Part shown: positions 32,301 through 42,761 of the stretch, piece by piece | Numbering within the stretch: the first letter of the stretch is position 1 | How the letters are laid out: every line of letters starts with the position of its first letter | DNA from: Sanderia malayensis | Lineage: Eukaryota; Cnidaria; Scyphozoa; Semaeostomeae; Pelagiidae | Assembly (NCBI GenBank): GCA_013076295.1 | Contig: RQOL01000804.1 | Location: forward strand, 1-64,000 | Direction of reading: 5' to 3' | Length of the DNA stretch: 64,000 nt | Notes under the pieces: model-generated | What the model saw: the letters and a program-made list of their open reading frames with translations, nothing else | The model's database searches: none | Told to the model about the DNA's origin: nothing | Made by a program: the position numbers and the translations under genes

Positions 32301-35300
32301 GGTTTGTTCCTAATATTAAGTTGCTGAGTCATCAAGGATGCAAAGTGGGAGCTATATATGGAGCAAGGGGAATCCAGGAATGTAGAAAAGTGTTCTATGC
32401 ATGAGGCAGTCCGATTAAAACAATATTCTGTTGACGGAAATTCAAATGCAGCTGGACAATGTCAGTTGAGCCACAAATTAGAAGCAGACATCTTTCCTGA
32501 ATTGAGATATTAAGATTTTACAATGGACTTTGTTTTCTTATTAGATTGAGACTCATGACGCCAAAGGAAACAGAGTGAGATATCATCAACTGGATGACAG
32601 TACAAGCCTCAAATCTATGGTAAATATCGTGTCGTTATTTTACCGAATACAAAATGTCGTCAATACCTCTTGTATTCATCTGCATCATGTTTTTTACTTA
32701 TTCACTCTATGTTTTTGCTTTGCTTGTAAAACAAGGTTTGTTGTACTTTGAAATGTCTTATCCTTTTAAGAGGTTGTCTACTTTACAGCGCAAATCTGCG
32801 TGTGAAGTTTAACAACTATAATGAAAGAAAATCATTCTACCAATGTAAATTCAAACTAACATTATCCCAACACTTTCAATGCTGGGATTATTTTAGTTTA
32901 CATTGAATAAGTCTTTTGGTCTGCTACAAATATCTTTGATTATTGCTTATTTTATTGGTCAGATTGAAGAAGAACGACTAACAACCTCCGAGGACCATCA
33001 AAAGCAAGTGTTATCACGACTCGCTGGAAAGGTAAGCTCAAATTTCTGGATATCAATTTATTTTAAGCTGGTTCTTTTTTGTGACTTCACAGGCACGAAC
33101 ATCGCTTTTATCAATGGCCTTTGCAATACACCTACTTAATAAGTACCGATTCATTACTGCATCGCTTGTCAGACAATTTACAAAATTGATACCGTGAGGT
33201 TCAATTGATAGGTTTTCCTGTTTCATTTGATAAATCTGTGTAAAGGTCTCCTCGTGTATTACTATAAAGCATGTTACTCTTTCTAGCTTGGTAACACTAT
33301 GGGTGATTACTATACTCTTGATGATATGTTCGAGACTTCGTCAGCCAACAAAGAATCGCACGGTGCAAGGGAGGAAAAATCAAAACACAAGGCAATGTCA
33401 GGTATTGTGATAAAATAAATTGGTTTCAAGGTTGATTGTACTTGGTTGTGGCTGATGAATTAGAAGTAGCTAGCTTACAGCTGATTCCACATGTGCCATC
33501 AGCTCATTTGATGGCTTGCATACACGCTTCAATGTCATGTATACCGTAAATCCTCGAATTAGCCCCCACCTTCGAATACGCCCTCCCCTCGAATAAGCCC
33601 CCATACTGATAATCATTGGCAAGGATATTGAACCCAAGTTTTCAGACATTGAAGTTGTTTAGTGACTGTATTGCAAATAACAGCAAGTTTAAACCAATAA
33701 CTTCATCAATTGGCTGTATCGTATAGCTGTTATCTTGCTATAATATTGAATAATAATCAGGCAAAAATTCGTTTTTGCAAATAAGCCCCCGGGGGCTTAT
33801 TCGAGGATGTACGGTATCTGTGTTAAATAGAGCAATTTGTTTTTTGAGTTTGAGTCTGAGTAATGGTATGTTTCCTGAATCTGGGTCTGAAAGCAACATA
33901 GTTTAACATGATTTGGAAGTCGCACTTATTCTTATGACTATGTTAAGTGGAAGAATGGTACAATACTTTGGAAAATGCCGTTTAATGCAGTATGCTTTAG
34001 TAATTCAACTGATTTGTTTTTTGTAGATCATCACAAAAGCATGGCTCAGATTGCCAAATGCAGATTCTGTTTCGAGAATCCTGAGATTGCGAAGCATTTG
34101 ATCATCAGTATAGCATCGCAAGTAAGTAGTAACGCAATTTAAGCCGTCGGCAATTAAACCTGAATATGTCTGATACTGATTAGTTTTGCTTGTTTACTCG
34201 ATCAAATGCGAATTTGAGTTATCTATAGTCAAACTTCAACTGCATGCGCTCATGGACAATTTATGCTTACCCATAAATTGTCTATGAGTGTTTGAAGTTT
34301 CCTTTTCCCAAACTTCTTTATTGAGGTTTGATTCTTAATCACTGGAGTCTTAATCACTTAGCAATCATTGGAGACTGCACGTTTTGAGACATTTTCTCAA
34401 TTTTTGTGCATATAGACATACCTGGCATTGCCAATCACCTCATCGCTAACAGATGGACATTGCCTGATCTTGCCGATGTAGCACATTGTTGCTTCAACAT
34501 ACTTAGATGAAGATATAATGCAGGAGGTTATGGTATGACATGCATTAGTTATTACTCCACAGAGGCACATAAGACTTCATAGTCAAATATGATGCTATAA
34601 ATGATATTATATACATCAGACCTTTTAAAATATCTATTTTTCCTCACACTTTGCTACATTACTTTATATCTTACTCTTTTCATTGCCAGTAAAATATTTT
34701 TACATTTGTTTAAGATGTATTTGTTTCATTTGTTACATTTGTTTAAGATGTATTTATTTCATTTTCAGATGTTCAAACAAAGCCTGGTGAAGATGTTTAA
34801 AGAGAAGGTACATTTTTCTATTGATCATTGTCAAGATTGTTTGATGAAGCAAACAAAGCTATTGGTTGGCGAAACAAACCCCACAGAGTAATTTATGGAG
34901 TTGTTATTTGTAACGCGTCGACACATTTTAAGTGCTGCTGTTTAGGTTGTATTTTTATTGCTTTGCTAATGCTTATTTCTATTTTATGTTTTGTCATTTT
35001 TTATCTTTGCTTTATGACTGATTTTCAGGATGAAGATGTTATATTTCTTGAAACGTTCAAGTCTGCGAAGAAGCAACATCATATGTTTATTGAGTGCATT
35101 CCTGTACCAAAGGAGATTGGCGATATGGCACCTATTTATTTCAAGGTAACATCTCTTATCTCATTTTTACAAATAAGTTAATGCAACGCTTTCATTATAT
35201 TATCCCATCTTGAGGTAATAAAGCATCTAAATGCTAAGATTACAAATGTTGAGGGAAGAATTGAGGGATGCTAAGTTAAGGGGAAATTTACCCAAGATTA

Positions 35301-36634
35301 AGACAGAGGAAACTTATTTACAACTAACGAATGATGCTCTTTCGATCTTTAGTTATATGAATCACACATGTGCTTCAAATTTTCACTGTAATATAACCAT
35401 TTGAGCTCTTACTGCTTCTCGCGAGCATTTTTTTTTCATTAGAGCTCGAAAAATGAATGCTCGGTGCAAATGGTTTTCTTTGTTTGAATTATGAGTAAAA
35501 GCTCTGCAACTGTTTTTGTTAGAAGCAAATGCTGCTATTTTTGTTATTCACAGAAAGCTATTCAAGAATCTGAGACTGAATGGGCACAAAACAAGAAAGT
35601 TATTGACATTCCACGAAGTAAAGGGCCTAAAAAAGTGGTAGGTACATTTGTAAAGTATTCTGTGTTTGAATGAAAATACGTTATGCTTATGTCCAAACTA
35701 GGTATAACTAATTTGTATTTTTTTATTTTGAAATGCCTTCCAAGACAATGAAAGGCATACTGAGTATTGAATAGACAATTAATATTGGTAAAAATTAAAC
35801 ACTCAATCCGAATCTTTTTTCTGCTTCATCGTCCCTACACCTACCCTCGCACATGTCCCGTATATGTTACGAATATCATCCGTAGACACTATGCATCCAT
35901 ATGTGTGATGTATTTTATGATTGTTTTTAATTTGTTGCATTATTGCTTGCCTTCAGATTCCCAAAGGATTGCCATATTTTGCTGTTGAGTTTGGTTTAGA
36001 TGGTGGATTTGGGCACGTCATTGAAGACGAAGATGCTTTTGAAAATTATTTCGGAAAGGTAAAGTAGTCTTATAACTCAAATCAAGTCAGTAACGGCCAT
36101 GTATGAATCTGATCGACCGAGGTCATATAACTGGTATGGCCAGAACAGAATCCATGGCCAAATCGAATGTGAGCAATCAGTGCTAATTTTCAACTTATTA
36201 ATGATTGCTGTCTCTACATTCTATCGACTGTTGTCAAATTATTTCCTCTGACCTATCAAGCGTTTTCTCTTTCTTGATTCTAGTTTGCTTTATATGTGAT
36301 TTATACACCGTTTCCTGTCGCTGTCCATAACTTGAAACATTATTAGCTCAAATAAATTGTCTACTATTTGGGTGTTTGGAATATCTAGGCTCAGTTGCTA
36401 TTAATAACAAATACATATAATAGATTTGAACCTGTATAGATAGTAATAGTAGTGAGGAAAGCATGTAACTGAAATGGTGTTCTTCTTTTTGTTTAGGAAA
36501 TTATCGGTGGTATGTTAGATTTGGAGCCAAGAAAATGGAGAAAGCCGCATAAAGAGACTTTCCAACAACACAAACGCAAAGTGCTTGAATTTTCTGATAA
36601 TTGGAAGGACCACGACTGGACAAGAGATTCATGA
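26368..36634 (+). CDS. CWF19L2: CWF19-like protein 2 (CwfJ family splicing/RNA-debranching-associated factor)
   Basis: Twenty exons with consistent phases: 26368-26442, 26542-26601, 27124-27270, 28525-28656, 29509-29605, 30047-30162, 30434-30483, 30765-30866, 31350-31548, 31901-32110, 32545-32619, 32963-33031, 33287-33401, 34027-34121, 34416-34532, 34769-34807, 35029-35145, 35554-35637, 35957-36058, 36497-36634. Order in the protein: K-rich N-terminus, [13 protein letters not shown] motif, charged middle, [10 protein letters not shown], then the two CwfJ C-terminal domains ([78 protein letters not shown]). These are strongly conserved in CWF19L2, a nuclear factor linked to late spliceosome and lariat processing. 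Oddities: TAG at 34479-34481, a conserved segment absent before ELAEQL at 31901, and no first exon identified upstream of 26368. The visible exons total 712 residues. Confidence 0.9.
26715..26996. mobile_element. TACCGTAAAT-family MITE in a CWF19L2 intron
   Basis: The left end TACCGTAAATCATCG and internal AATAAGCCCC/GGGGCTTATTCGA blocks match the element at 33542-33816 in inverted orientation. The right terminus is degenerate (TTCGAGGATTATC). It has no coding capacity. Confidence 0.65.
27640..27785 (-). repeat. tRNA-derived SINE-like sequence
   Basis: On the minus strand an A box TAGCCTTATTGGTAAGACG (27770-27752) and a B box GGTTCGAGTCT (27726-27716) are spaced as in tRNA genes. The acceptor and T stems do not pair, so this is a tRNA-related pseudogene or the head of a SINE. 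Ends are approximate. Confidence 0.5.
27825..27967. mobile_element. MITE with TAAACACCCGC termini, about 143 bp
   Basis: The left end TAAACACCCGCATATAAGAA is mirrored at the right end by TTCTTATACGCGGGTGTTTA, with one mismatch over about 20 bp. It lies in the CWF19L2 intron between exons 3 and 4. Confidence 0.7.
28138..28281. mobile_element. Short CCGTAAAT-terminus MITE
   Basis: Ends CCGTAAATGATAGAATTAG and CTAATTTCGTCATTTACGG are inverted copies with small differences, and the interior has GCGCCC/CCGGGA-type blocks. It shares the PuCCGTAAAT terminus with the elements at 26715, 33542 and 41798. Confidence 0.65.
28295..28395. repeat. Fold-back repeat with GGTCCCTGTGCC arm
   Basis: CTTACTACATTGGGTCCCTG and the downstream GGGACGTAATGTAGTAAG are imperfect inverted copies about 60 bp apart. 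A related half occurs at 59597-59655 (CACTGCATTGCGTCCCTGTG). Confidence 0.55.
28772..28901. mobile_element. 130-bp MITE with AGCCTGGTTT termini, TTA duplication
   Basis: Termini AGCCTGGTTTACATATAG and CTATATGGAAACCAGGCT are near-perfect inverted repeats. TTA precedes (28769-28771) and follows (28902-28904) the element. It lies in the intron after CWF19L2 exon 4. Confidence 0.7.
29199..29349. mobile_element. pogo/Tigger-type MITE, 151 bp, TA duplication
   Basis: CAGTTGAACCTCGATAAG at the left and CTAATCGAGGTTCAACTC at the right, flanked by TA at 29197-29198 and 29350-29351. It is a second family distinct from the CAGTGGAATCCCG element at 20180. Confidence 0.75.
33542..33816. mobile_element. 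TACCGTAAAT-family MITE, 275 bp, in a CWF19L2 intron
   Basis: Ends TACCGTAAATCCTCGAAT and TTCGAGGATGTACGGTA are inverted repeats. The interior (CAATTGGCTGTATCGTATAG and GCAAAAATTCGTTTTTGC) matches the element at 26715-26996 in reverse orientation. Confidence 0.75.
34416..34532 (+). other. CWF19L2: CWF19L2 exon 15 with an in-frame TAG
   Basis: Phase-0 exon with good splice sites on both sides. Codon 22 is TAG at 34479-34481, between DGHCLILPM and [13 protein letters not shown]. The homologous position is usually Gln in the conserved LIVP(L/M)QH motif, so a single C-to-T change from CAG explains it. All later exons stay open in the expected frame. Confidence 0.8.
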
Positions 36635-37014
36635 GATAAGTTATTTAATATGCATATTTAAATATATTTATATACTGAGTTAATTTTGTCTACACCAAGG
36701 AATAGTGCTCTATATGCACCACAGGGCAACGGGATAGAAGTAGCTACAATCAGAGAAGAGACACGTTTTCTGTTACTCTGACTTTTATGCTTACGCAATC
36801 TTCAGACAAGAAATCTTCAATCTGAAGATTACGTAAACATGAAGTCCGAATAACATGTCACACGCCTCCCTGGTTGTACGTTTTCTATATATGTTATATA
36901 CTGTTACCGTATCATGTCTCTATTATGATTATTTGGAATTGAATGTTTTAATGATACGATGTGATAAATGAAATTTAATGTATATTGTTTGGATATTATT
37001 TTGATACTTGCAAC
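36635..37014. other. CWF19L2 3' flank
   Basis: A/T-rich sequence after the CWF19L2 stop, probably 3' UTR and intergenic DNA. A clear AATAAA within 100 bp is not present. Nothing else is recognised. Confidence 0.4.
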
Positions 37015-37316
37015 AGACCTGCAACCTAAAAACAAGTTGAGCTCTTTTGATCAATTCTAATGCGCTGATTACGAATTCGCTATTCGTTTTTTAAAGTCAA
37101 GCTTTGTTTTCGAGATATAAGCTGTTAAAGTGCGAAAATTTGGCTAAAATCCGCCATTATGTTTAAAGGACGGGCAAAGACGTGCTTGCTCGCGGGAGGA
37201 TTATGACGTAACTGGTGAACAATCATTTTTACTGAGTGAAGAGTGTGTTGAGTTTGCATTAGCCAAAATTGTACGGCAATTATTTGTATAAATAAAGGTT
37301 TAAATATTTTAAAATT

Positions 37317-37450
37317 ATGGATCATAGTGACGGTGATTTTGATTATGGTTTTGCTGATACTGAGGAAGGTGTAGTGGAGCCATTTCAGTTTGAACCACTG
37401 CCTCGAGCAAGTCCGGGAGGGAGAGCATTTGCTGTTTGGAGGTGGATTTT
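37317..37450 (+). CDS. N-terminal acidic ORF of the THAP transposon (uncertain)
   Basis: Starts MDHSDGDFDYGFADTEEG and continues with VEPFQFEPLPRA. Acidic starts with an EPxQFEP motif are seen in cnidarian transposon-associated proteins of the P2X7-C-terminal-like type. The frame stays open to 37778, but beyond about 37450 it is antisense to the THAP ORF and probably not coding. Confidence 0.3.
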
Positions 37451-37486
37451 GTCGCAGCTAAAACCAGGCAAGCAGGGGCACATTGA

Positions 37487-37978
37487 TCATAATATTGATG
37501 GAATGCGCATTGGAGGACTTACCCTCATTTTTTGCCGTTTTTCAAACGCCCTTCTTTTAACTGGACTTGATCTGCTGCTTCCGAATTGTGACTTTCTAGG
37601 ACTGAGTGTAGCCAACTTGGGTTTCGATGTTGTGAATTTCCTTTTTCCTTTCATCTGTTTGCGACCCTTCGGACTCCCAAAATCAAATATTGTTGGTACT
37701 GCTCCTTCTTTTAATGTTAATCTTTTGTTGCCTGTAGTCAGTCCAAGTGAGTCCATAACAAATTCTCGTGTCTCATAGCATTCGGGTGAAAAATGGTCGC
37801 TGCAAAGTCTTTTATTTTTGTTGCATACAAAATTTGTTAGTTTTAAATTGGCAATCCATTTCTTTCGTAAGTTATTATCTTTAGGAAACCTGTGGAATGT
37901 AACTTTTTTATGCCGACTGCTGTTGTTGAAACAGTTATACGCAGCATACCCAACCATGTTTGCTTCCTTAGCACACAA
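37487..37978 (-). CDS. THAP-domain protein, N-terminal fragment, first zinc ligand altered
   Basis: About 163 residues. After MVGYAAYNCFNN the domain continues with VTFHRFPKD, the invariant-type W in RKKWIANLKL, and C..H ligands in LCSDHFSPECYE, followed by AVPTIF, the usual end of a THAP domain. The normal first cysteine of the C2CH site is tyrosine here (TAT in place of TGT/TGC, YAAYNC). A basic serine-rich tail follows (KGRKQMKGKRKFTTSKPK) and no transposase core. DNA binding is likely impaired if the altered residue is real. Confidence 0.65.
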   Translation of the reverse strand: MCAKEANMVGYAAYNCFNNSSRHKKVTFHRFPKDNNLRKKWIANLKLTNFVCNKNKRLCSDHFSPECYETREFVMDSLGLTTGNKRLTLKEGAVPTIFDFGSPKGRKQMKGKRKFTTSKPKLATLSPRKSQFGSSRSSPVKRRAFEKRQKMRVSPPMRIPSIL

Positions 37979-38445
37979 AAACTATATATGCTATAGGAAA
38001 AAGTGCTGTTGATTTTATATGTTCCCATCTTTACCGGTAGCGGAAAAAGTTTACGTCAATAGCCCATTTCATTTTGGAGTGTGAAAAACGCCCATAATAA
38101 ACATTGTGAGTATTACTGGAGATGAAATTTCAAACGGTTTTACGGATCTATGATTTCTGTAAATAAGTGTTGCAGTTTGTCTTTGTATTGTTATTTGCGT
38201 CAAGTCAAGGTCAATGAAGGAATTTAGTGACGCAGCCATTCGTGTTCACCATTAGGCCAAAAAGATTGTTCACCAGTTACGTCATCACCCAAAGCGAGGC
38301 TGAAACTGTCCCGCGGACAAAAACGCCACTTTAAGTGGCAATTACTCGAAAACGGTTGCTCGCATGAAAAAAATATCCTGATATTCGTGATCAACGCATT
38401 AGATTTGATCAATGGAGCTCAACTTGTTTTTAGGTTGCAGGTCTC

Positions 38446-38680
38446 CTTTAATTTAACAAACAACTCGACAGCTGATTATAAATTGCAAAGAAAAATGGTC
38501 AGTCAAAGTAAAGTTAAACGACAAAAATCGAATGCTTTGTTTCGATAGTGACTACGGAAGGAACCACAATGAAAAATACCATGGTGAAATTATTGCTACC
38601 GACCGAAGCATTCAATCTGAATTTGTAGGGACTCCGAAAAGTCCATTTGCTATCGCTAAAAAGGAAAATGCTTGCATATT
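38446..38680 (+). repeat. Inverted repeat arm 1 (235 bp), outside the hAT element
   Basis: The sequence from CTTTAATTTAACAAACAACT to AAAATGCTTGCATATT recurs as its reverse complement at 39195-39429, inside the neighbouring hAT-type element. It begins 2 bp after the right end of the THAP transposon. It holds a short open frame (38532-38714) of unknown meaning. Confidence 0.8.
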
Positions 38681-38849
38681 CAAAATCAAAATCAAATCGA
38701 AAGGAATTTCGTAATGTTCAGGCTCACACACCTATTATCTAATGCCTGGCTGTATGATTTTCTTTCAGATCAGATTCTGATGACGTTGTTAAACGCCCTT
38801 TCGAAAGCACCGAATTTTTGTTTCCAAACAGCTATCACCTTGTTATGCA

Positions 38850-39661
38850 CAGTGGCGTAGCTACGATTTGGCGGTGAAGGGGCGAAACCCGGACAAATTC
38901 CGACAATATTCCGACGAAATTTAGAGATGTTGACAAATGTTTTGACAAACACTTCTGAAGTTTGGTCGTTGCCCCGTTTATATGTCGTATCAAAGAAAAG
39001 GAGCATTGCTTGTTCATGCTCTATTATGCATTTTACAAACAGATATGATAAAATGAGAGCAAAGCTTAAAAGTTGTAATAAAGCTGATAAATCAACACTG
39101 GTATAAGAGCTAAATAATTATTGATGGAAAATATTTAGCCGTAAAGAACTATATCTCTATAAACTGTCCCAATGTAACTTTTCTTTAGGGCAAAAATATG
39201 CAACCATTTTCCTTTTTAGCGATAGCAAATGGACTTTCCGGAGTCCCTACAAATTCAGATTGAATGCTTCGGTCGGTAGCAATAATTTCATCATGGTATT
39301 TTTCATCGTGGTTCCTTCCGTAGTCACTATCGAAACAAAGCATTCGATTTTTGTCGTATAACTTTACTTTGACTGACCATTTTTCTTTGCAATTTATAAT
39401 CAGCTGTCGAGTTGTTTGTTAAATTAAAGTGAGATAAAACCGGAAAACAATTTGATGTCGTTGTTTATGAAATGAATGGATGTGTGTGAAGCTCTATCAA
39501 AAACAATTTAAAAAATTGAATTGATATTCTTCTTAGGTTCAAAATTTGCAAAATAATATTTTTGACGACATTTTTCTTGTTGTCAATTTTCCGACAAGCA
39601 GCTGGAAACGTTTGGTGGGGGCGGGGCCCCCCAGCCCTCCCCCCCTTTAGCTACGCCACTG
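38850..39661. mobile_element. hAT-type non-autonomous element, 812 bp, 8-bp target duplication
   Basis: Termini CAGTGGCGTAGCTA and TAGCTACGCCACTG are flanked by perfect GTTATGCA duplications (38842-38849 and 39662-39669). The internal segment 39195-39429 is an inverted copy of the flanking 38446-38680. There is no transposase. Confidence 0.85.
39195..39429 (-). repeat. Inverted repeat arm 2 (235 bp), inside the hAT element
   Basis: Reverse complement of 38446-38680 with few differences and the same length. Its presence inside a precisely bounded transposon, with the partner just outside, suggests sequence capture or insertion near a pre-existing related copy. Confidence 0.8.
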
Positions 39662-39926
39662 GTTATGCATGATCATCGGATTGTAAGTCAGTTGTTTTCG
39701 TATTTACCTTGAAAGAGAAAGTAATTTAGATAGCCACGTTAGAAAAAGTCACAACGCGAAAGTAAAATCAAGTGGCTAGCCCTTGATTTTTCAGAAGACA
39801 ATTGTTCATAAGACCAGATTGTTTTTCCTCGGAATATCCAAATAAATGGAACTTTGCTGAACATTGAATATTCTGCAACAGATGTTTTAAGAAGCAAACG
39901 CTTTGTATACAAGTCTTTGATTTATC

Positions 39927-41678
39927 ATGGATAAATGTGTGACCAACTTGGATGTCTCTTCTGAATTACGTATTACACTTGGTATAACAAACAGTGTTAT
40001 TGGTCTGCTGGCATTGCTGGGAAATCTTTTAATGTTTGTGATTATTTACAAGAACAAACGTCTGCAGACGAGATCAAACGCTTGTCTTCTGTCACTTGCA
40101 ATGACTGATTTTCTTGTTGGAATCATCTTGGAACCAATGCATGTGATGCAATTATTCTCAGCTACGCTACGTTACAATTGTACGTTCAATACCGTCAGAA
40201 GGTTCCTGGCTCCATTTCTCTTATGTGCTTCTATAATGTCAATTGCATTGATCAGTTACGATCGTTGCATGCACCTGATCAAGACTGTCAATTATCCACA
40301 CCATATGAGCAGAATGAAGATTGCTTTTCTTATTTTGTTTTGTTAGACATTGCCTGCTGCTCTGCCATTTATCAGATTCGCTGGTAAGTTCAGATTTGTT
40401 TGCTCTTATCATTTATTTTCTGCATGATTTATATTTTGTATTTATGATTAAAATAGTCTTTTAATAGAGAGACGAAGTTCTCAAATAAAAATGTCAGAAA
40501 TATGTTTGTGGAAAAGACAGTAACTTCCGCATCAATAAAAATGGACACGTTAGAAACTGCAGCCCGTTAGTAAAGAAAATAGTGGAGAGAATGTCTTTTT
40601 TTATAAGAAACAAATCAGCCTCAATTTTAGTTTCAGTTTCTCATTATTTATAAGAGACAAACCTTTTTTAACCAAAGAAGTTGACAACGGTCGACTATAC
40701 CAGAAAGTTCTGTCCTGGGATGTCCTCTCTTGTTTTTGCCAGATCTTTTCCAACTTCTTGATGTCAGCACAAAAGTCCATTGTTGGGATATATTTCATGC
40801 TTATTTTCACCCATATTCATTTCAAGCATAATTTTATTTCACCGTATGACATGGTCCTCAAATTTAAGATGTTTCATGCAACAAATCATGTTTTATAAAG
40901 CAACAGTTTTTTAGAAGGAACCAGACAGCTTGATTTTGAAATTTCAGTTACTTATATGCGAGGACTTACAGTAGCTACAATGTAACTTTTATGAGTTTTA
41001 TGGTTTAATAAATCACAATTTTTTCATCGTTTACAATATCAAAATAAAAAAGAGCCGTTACGGTAGATGATTTGGGCTTTTGTCGAAAGTTTCAAGAATT
41101 TAATTTACATGTGATCTATAAATATGTTATCCTTTCTCTGTTTTCCCCCAGGCGAATCGCTGTACTGTGCAGCCATAATCTTACTCATTGCGTCTGTGTT
41201 TTTAACCATGGTCATATGCTACTACTTCATAATGAAAGTTGTGCGAAATACCAGTCGTAATATAACACCAGCCGTGGAAGTAATTGACGATGGACAGAGA
41301 GAAACAAGAAGAGAAACAAGAAGTCACATTCGTGTTGCAAAAGCCATTGCAATAATCATAATAATCTTTGGCCTGCTGTTCACGCCCGTAGCTGTCTTCC
41401 TGAGCATTGTTTCAGTCAGTGCTCTACCCTTTATTGATTACAAAGGTTTCCATGGAAATGTGAAAGAAGTATGCTATGCGGTTGCCATGACCACGGCCAT
41501 GGCCAACTCTGCCATCAATCCTGCTGTGTACTACTTCAGAATACCGGAATTCAAAGAGGGACTGAAGATGCTTTTCGGCATAGAAGCTCAAACGCAGTCG
41601 CTCTCTGGTTCTGTTGAGAAAGGAAATCTGTCCGTAGTTGGAGAAAAAAGTGATACGAAAACAATGTCAAGAGATTGA
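39927..41678 (+). CDS. Class A (rhodopsin-like) GPCR, two exons, in-frame TAG in TM4
   Basis: Exons 39927-40383 and 41152-41678 join in phase 1 (GCT G / GC GAA) to give 327 codons. TM1 holds the GN motif (LLGNLLMFVII), TM2 LSLAMTDFLVG (LxxxD), TM3 ends SYDRC in place of DRY, TM5 is CAAIILLIASVFLTM, TM6 starts VAKAIAIIIIIFG, and TM7 carries NSAINPAVYYF (NPxxY). The short intracellular tail is serine-rich. The second extracellular loop is short. TAG at 40344-40346 replaces the highly conserved TM4 tryptophan (FC-stop-TLPAALPF, normally FCW). Ligand cannot be inferred; many cnidarian orphan receptors of this type exist. The in-frame stop may make it a pseudogene. Confidence 0.85.
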
Positions 41679-41797
41679 TCTGAAGAAACTGCCCTTACTG
41701 TTTCCACATGAATGTTTAATTAAAAAAATGAAGGTTCTTTCTTTATTTTGCATCAAGTTAAAAGTCATATTTTATTGCAACTTCTTATTTTAGCGCA

Positions 41798-42231
41798 TAC
41801 CGTAAATTCTCTATTAAGCCCCCCTCTCAATTAAGCCCCCCTCTCTAATTAGCCCCCCCTTTTCAGAAGGAAAAATTTAATAAGCCCCCCTCTCAATTTA
41901 GCCCCCCAATCTTCACTGATGCCAAAATAAGTAAACTTGACAAACAACGGAGATTTTAATTTTATTCATTGGTCGTTCAATACTTCTCAACAAATTCAAA
42001 TTCAAATCATTTAGGCTTAAGTATTGTAGATATAAGCGTTTTTCACACAGACTTCATTGAATAATGTATTTCATGTATTATTTAATGTATTTCCACCACT
42101 GAAAATGGTTTTCTATTGCAAAATATTTATTAAGCCCCCTCTCTCAATTTAGCCCCCCCTCTAATAAGCCCCCTCTTTAAAGTACTGAAAAACAATAAGC
42201 CCCCGGGGGGCTTAAAAGAGAATTTACGGTA
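41798..42231. mobile_element. TACCGTAAAT-family MITE, 434 bp, rich in AAGCCCCC repeats
   Basis: The left end TACCGTAAATTCTCTATTAA and right end AGAGAATTTACGGTA are inverted repeats. Arms contain tandem AAGCCCCCCTCTCAATT units. It is related by termini to the elements in the CWF19L2 introns but has a different interior. It lies just after the GPCR and may overlap its 3' UTR. Confidence 0.7.
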
Positions 42232-42761
42232 ATAGAATGGCGTGCATTGTCAAAAAACACATGCTCTTTAAGTTTAACCACTGACTAAAGTCAAAGATAC
42301 ATCTTTATCCGAAATATGTAAAATTTCAATTACTGCTTCTGATTTGCTAGCACTCCGACTAAAATTTCACATAAAAGTTATGGTTCTGGTGCTTATAAAT
42401 TTGAAGTCAATTTTTCTAAATTTGAAGTCAATGCTGTTGCTTTCTTCAAATTCAAAGTCATACTCTATTTGCTTCTAAATATGAAGTCTCCGCCTCGTTC
42501 TCAATCTGTCTCCTTTCCATGTCAAATTGGCGCCAATATTATTCTGACCACGTGCTGTTTCATGTTTCTGACCATTAAAATTTTTGCCACAGCACTTGTA
42601 CGCATGTGTTCGTACGTTGTTTTTTTGGCGGAATGTGCACGCCATATTACAGCATTGTTATATTTCCTACTTTGCAAAGTGATATTTTGCTAAATAATTC
42701 ATTATTTTACATTTCTCTTTCTGAAATTATTAAATTAGATAAGTAAAAGTATGAACCGTTT

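Larger units (their letters stand above)
37015..38444. mobile_element. THAP-bearing DNA transposon, about 1.43 kb, with about 60-bp inverted termini
   Basis: The left terminus AGACCTGCAACCTAAAAACA is mirrored at 38425-38444, and similarity extends about 60 bp inward to GATTACGAAT/ATTCGTGATC. Inside are a minus-strand THAP ORF (37487-37978) and a plus-strand ORF start at 37317. THAP domains occur in Kolobok, P-type and ISL2EU transposases. The family here is not settled, since no target duplication was found and no catalytic core is present. The element is probably non-autonomous. Confidence 0.65.

Noticed and set aside
37451..37778. Second half of the plus-strand frame starting at 37317
   Set aside because: Antisense to the THAP coding sequence and hydrophobic without domain features; probably not translated.
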